Origin: Lytechinus variegatus
Lineage: Eukaryota; Echinodermata; Echinoidea; Temnopleuroida; Toxopneustidae
Reading direction: 5' to 3'
Length of the DNA stretch: 64,000 nt
Assembly (NCBI RefSeq): GCF_018143015.1
Contig: NC_054741.1
Location: 57,117,048 to 57,181,047, forward strand
Made by a program: the position numbers and the translations under genes. The notes under the pieces were generated by a model. That model saw nothing but the letters and a program-made list of their open reading frames with translations, made no database searches and was not told where the DNA came from. Of this stretch, positions 59,865 through 64,000 are shown one piece after another; position 1 is the stretch's first letter, and each line of letters opens with the position of its first letter.

Positions 59865-60093
59865 CGGGCTTGCCTTCACTTGTAATGTTATACCGAGGTT
59901 TTTTACCTGACTGCTAAGAAAGCACGAATGCCTGTGAGCAAGCAACCAGGGGATCAACGACTTAAGGTCCTCTCCGAGGGATCTGGTAATGAGGATAAAT
60001 GCCTTACCAAATATAGCGCACCACTTGGGAATCGAACCCGGGTCACCGGAATCCAAAACCCCCGCTCTACTGTCTGAGCTATCGCACCTTTGC
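59865..60093 (-). repeat. tRNA-derived SINE, minus strand
   Basis: On the minus strand it starts GGTGCGATAGCTCAGACAGT (box A) and has box B GGGTTCGATTCCC at the right spacing, closing with GTGGTGCGC. The non-tRNA body with GGTAAGGCATTTATCCTCAT, GGAGAGGACCTTAAG and GGTTGCTTGCTCACA follows. The tRNA-like head is clearer than in the SINE at 37731, and the two bodies differ, so these are two families. Confidence 0.75.
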
Positions 60094-60385
60094 ATAATTT
60101 ATATGAGACTAATTATACAGAATATTCTTCTCACTAATTTGATTAGAAATCAGTTTTTTTCGAATGGGATAACTACTTAAAGGTGTTGTGTTCCTCAAAA
60201 TTGATCCCGTTGCTGGAGCTAATCATATTGATACACTGCATGCCAATATAAGTTTAGAAAAAGACCGTGCGTTAGTCCTTTTCGGTTTGAAAGAAAAAAA
60301 ACAACATGTATTTAACAGAATATGTATAGGCCTATTGACTAGAATCTATGCTGATTGAATTGCTCAATGATAGCCTAAGGTGCAG

Positions 60386-61083
60386 GTCAAAATAAACGAT
60401 AAGATGCATAAAAAGTAGTAATTGCTGGGAAGCAGTGGCTTCAAGCCCAAATAATAGCTAACCAAGCAAAAGATCATGCTTCAACAATAATTGCTTTACT
60501 TCATATGCATAACCCTTTGCTAGAGCTTTAACCATTTTACTTAAGATAGCAATTGCTATTGGCATGGACAATAGCGACGTCACGACAAGCTGCACTGGTG
60601 CGAACACGACTCACAGAAAAGGCAGGACTCGAACGCAAAGGTGTGGCAGTGCAAATTAAAATACCGCTTCTTTCATATGATATCTTATTGTACGTGGTGT
60701 CAAAATAACATGTTTTATGATAAATTCATATATTTTGCATTTGGTTTGCACTTTCTAGGAATAAAACATGTACACGCAGGCTACTGTAGACCTTAGGGTT
60801 CTCTCTCAAGTGCATAAACATGATTATAAGACGCAAAAGGACTGACCAAGCAAACGCTCAAGCTGCTCTGACGGAGCTTGAAAAAAAAAGCAAGTGCTTA
60901 AACGCACAAGTGAAATATGTTAGCTTTATGCACACGTTTTTTTTAGCAAGAAAATGCTAGCAGTCAGTAAGCAATTACTTAAACTTAGTCGCAAACACAT
61001 TTGCTTGCTCACTTTTATGCATACGCGGAATACAGCAAGATCCGAGCAAAAGCAATTAAATTGCTACTTTTTATGCATTTGAC
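60386..61083. mobile_element. ~700-bp MITE-like element with TGCATAAAAAGTAG ends
   Basis: The left end contains GATGCATAAAAAGTAGTAAT and the right end, inverted, GTCAAATGCATAAAAAGTAG. The interior is full of GCAAG/AGCAAT words. No coding capacity. It lies between the two GST genes; no clear target duplication. Confidence 0.55.
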
Positions 61084-61791
61084 CCCATATAGTGTCGTGC
61101 TCAGAAAGCATTCAAAGGCATCACGATTCAGGGTTCAAAGTCAACCATTTGAATACACAATGGACTCTCATTGATAGACCTCCAAATATTAATTTATTAT
61201 CAACCTTCGATCTCTGCAAATAATTCGTAAAGAATGAAATTAAAAAATAAAGGTCAGCAAAATTTGGGATACATTCTCCTCTAAGCCGCACCTACCTAGA
61301 TCGAACTCAAACTGAGCGCAAACGATCTGTACTAATCCGTTTTTTTTTATAACGCATAGAGTACACGCTGAAAAACAAAGAGAGATTATTGCTAAACGCT
61401 TAATCTTTAGTTTTTCTTGGGAATAAATGTTGCTTCTTCGCCATCTTTCCCTTGCCCCCCCCCCTCATTTTTGCCTTTTGTAACCCCTGAATGTATAGCG
61501 TCCTATAGGGGCCTAAATACCCTCTTGCCAAGACCTTTGATACGCCATTTAGGATATTATTGTCAATATTTTCCTGTAATTTGTTTACTTTGTAAAGGTC
61601 AATATCGTTCACGAACAGATTTCTCTTAATAAATAACTAATAAATAACTTCATCACTGCGAAAAAGACAAGAGAGTCCAGTGTCATATTTTGGATTTTTT
61701 GTTCTTTTCCGTCCACATTCGATGCCTTGATTGCGAGCAATTGATCCGAAGACACTCAGTTATAGCACTTTTCCGACGATCAAGATCAACC

Positions 61792-61903
61792 ATGGTTGTC
61801 AAGGTTTACGTCGATCTCCTTTCGCAGCCTTGCCGCGCTCTTGTCATCTTCCTCAAGAACAGCAAAATCCCGTTCGAAATTGAGAAAGTAAATTTGAAGG
61901 CTG
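61792..61903 (+). CDS. Second GST theta gene, exon 1 only (gene continues past the right edge)
   Basis: ATG in the context aaccATGG, preceded by the same GATCAAGAT-type leader as the first gene. It encodes MVVKVYVDLLSQPCRALVIF and then LKNSKIPFEIEKVNLKAG, with donor CTG|gtaagc. It is 112 nt, ending in the same phase as exon 1 of the first gene. It keeps the canonical theta motif LLSQPCRA with Ser11, where the first gene has YSSQPSRA. No exon 2-like sequence appears in the remaining 2.1 kb. Confidence 0.9.
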
Positions 61904-62277
61904 GTAAGCATTGTAACTGAAGTTTCTTACGTATTTCCAAGGTACTCTAACCATTTTGTCGACATTTCGATTTCAAAGATACTTCATAAAATGATTAAAG
62001 ATTAAAGATTGTGTTAATCCTAAACATCTCTGGTCAGATGTACCACTTTCTCAGATACATCGATAATCATTCTATTATGATTGTAAGAATCGAAATGGGC
62101 TATTTTATACGTTTCGTATGGGACATTTTGTCAACAATTTCGAGTCTCTCAGCTGATTGCTTGAGCAATGACAAATAAATTTTGGTCAATAATAAAGTTA
62201 TGGTGGGTAGTCATGTGAAAAACTGATTACCGAGAAAAAATATTTGATTATGGCTGAATTAGGGGCGAAAGGGTCGT

Positions 62278-62313
62278 GTGTCGTACGGGACTCAGAATTG
62301 TCCCGTACGACAC
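62278..62313. repeat. Perfect 14-bp hairpin with 8-nt loop
   Basis: GTGTCGTACGGGAC and GTCCCGTACGACAC flank TCAGAATT. It sits in intron 1 of the second GST gene, unusually GC-rich for its surroundings. Confidence 0.85.
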
Positions 62314-62789
62314 GCAACATTTTAACCTATAATTCACCCATGCATGGACATCATATTTTTGTTGGTTGTCATTTTTTCATGTCTACCCAGTAGTACTCTA
62401 TTATTACCACAAAACAAATTGAAGTTCTTCGTTTGTTTGGACAATAGGTTAAAAATTTAGCGAAAATAGCTAATTTTTCTAGCATGAAATCGCCCAAATA
62501 CGAAAGAGTAAACCTGATGTATACATGTAATTTCGCAGTTGATCAAAGCTAGCCTTGTTTCTAATTACAGTATATCTGTGAGTTTGACGTCGCTTTACAT
62601 GGTGTGACTACAACAAACCGAAATAACATTGGTTGTTCTGGCCAGAATTTGGCATCGAATGTGTGGCTGTGTCATTTGCATGATTAGTAAGCAGATGGCA
62701 GAAATGCTTTGGTCATTCCTAGAGAACGGTATAGGACATCGTTGTTGTGATCTGTCCTAGTTGTAAATCTTTTTTTTTCAAGCCATATT

Positions 62790-63620
62790 AAAAAAGGGCC
62801 ATCCATCCCGGGTGGGGGGCACTACTATTGATATGTGGATACCAAATGTTTAAAGCAACCGCGCAAAAATGATATCAATTTCAAGAATCAGGGTATATCA
62901 GAAAAACTCGCATGCTGGGCAAAGGGTATACATCTTGCGGTAACCTACCTGGTTAGGTTTTGATAAACAAGGGTATGAAGGAATTATAATATATTAGAAA
63001 GGGTACCTTTTCGCCAGAATTACGCGTTTAGGTTCCGATTTACCCTGTGATTTACCCCGAGTTGATTTATATTTATTTTCATTTCATTTATTGTTTCTGT
63101 ACCCTTTCAATTTGATACAAATTAACAAAAAAAATACAAGTTTCATTACAAAATACTTAACCATACAAAGTCGTGTTTTCTATTACAAAATGTTTTAAGA
63201 AGGTTGTTGGGGTTGTCACTATAAACTTAGTTAGACTGCGTGGCAACCGAGGAAAACAACCACAAATCATATGTAATTATACAATCTTAATATACATAAT
63301 ATTAGAGTGCCGAATGGGGTTTATTGCGAGTGAAGACTAAGACAGATCAGTGAGGCTCTTTGTTGGGAATGTATATCTTTCTACTGTCTGAAATAAAAAT
63401 TCTTCGTAATTTTTGTTTTAATACTTGATAGGAATAACGTTTCTTACCCAATACTTGTTAAGTTTGGGGTTCTTTAGCTATTGTTAAGGGCGTGGTTTCG
63501 TAACCAATATACTTTTTGAGGGTAGCGTTTCACACTACTATACTTGTAAAGGGTGCGTTTTCAGATCACTGAAAATACTTCTTCAGGGTACGTTTTGAAA
63601 CCCCCAAAGGATATGATGAT
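62790..63620. repeat. Degenerate dispersed repeat interrupted by a LINE-tail-like insert
   Basis: Words such as GGGTACnTTTT and GGGTGCGTTTTCAG recur at irregular spacing. At ~63065-63340 an AT-rich segment beginning TTTATTTTCATTTCATTTAT looks like a LINE 3' end on the minus strand. No gene. Confidence 0.45.
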
Positions 63621-64000
63621 ATCTACTGGCCAATGTATATTGAGAAAGAGAAATGTAAATAATAAAAAAAACCTTGCCATTAAATAGCTGGGGTTTTTTC
63701 TCCCATATTTTACAGCTGTTTTGTAACCTTTTGAAAAAGTGGATCAAATAGGGAAATTTTTGTACACATATGTTTCATAGGGATAAGTACATTAAACAAC
63801 CAAACAAAAACAAATGTCAATTTTTAACAACTGAGCTCACTGCATACTGAAAAGATAAATGGGAATCATTCATGTTAGAATACTGGTGATCCCAATGTTT
63901 CGATTAGTACTGTTCTTGTAACGATATCTACTCGACTTTGCCCTAATCAAGCCAGACATGAATGTGCAACTTAAATTTCTCTTTCCATTCCATTGATTAT

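Overview
The window looks like animal nuclear DNA, most likely from an echinoderm and probably a sea urchin. Its genes are intron-rich and sparse, with conserved animal proteins. It is AT-rich and crowded with MITEs, hAT-like elements, CR1/L2-like and L1-like LINEs and tRNA-derived SINEs. It also carries a large foldback element built like the TU elements known from sea urchins. The species call is an inference; no marker in the window fixes it.

Layout. (1) 1-15,991, minus strand: the 5' ten coding exons of a rabaptin-type Rab effector (RABEP1/2 homologue). All splice phases fit, and the gene runs off the left edge. Exon 9 is preceded by four decayed tandem copies of its own 5' half. Its introns hold MITEs and a 1.5-kb Harbinger-like element. 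(2) 16,000-20,100: intergenic repeats, including two hAT-like elements. (3) 20,200-37,640: a tandem array of ~4.7-kb units, each carrying an intronless 185-codon, four-helix MAPEG/TMEM79-like membrane protein gene. Copies 2 and 3 are intact and copy 1 has a one-base frameshift. The repeat pattern fits one unequal crossover that made a hybrid middle unit. An L1-like LINE with an inverted 5' half lies at the left edge of the array. (4) 37,700-42,100: a tRNA-like SINE and a decayed CR1/L2-like LINE on the minus strand. (5) 43,580-59,319, plus strand: a complete five-exon theta-class glutathione S-transferase gene. Its 11.9-kb second intron is a nest of elements: two inverted ~1.7-kb hAT-like copies, each with its own 8-bp target duplication, nested inserts, a degenerate minisatellite and a 4,955-bp foldback element. 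(6) 61,792-61,903: exon 1 of a second, tandem theta-class GST whose remaining exons lie beyond the right edge.

The genes are not an operon. They are three unrelated neighbourhoods: endosomal trafficking, a MAPEG-like membrane protein cluster and a GST-theta cluster. MAPEG and GST proteins are both linked to glutathione chemistry, but any functional link here is speculation.

The most unusual structure is the foldback element at 50,303-55,257. It has long arms without indels in their outer ~360 bp, a terminal array of a 15-bp motif, an inner array of a ~49-bp motif that differs in copy number between arms, an apparent 5-bp target duplication and no recognisable coding capacity.
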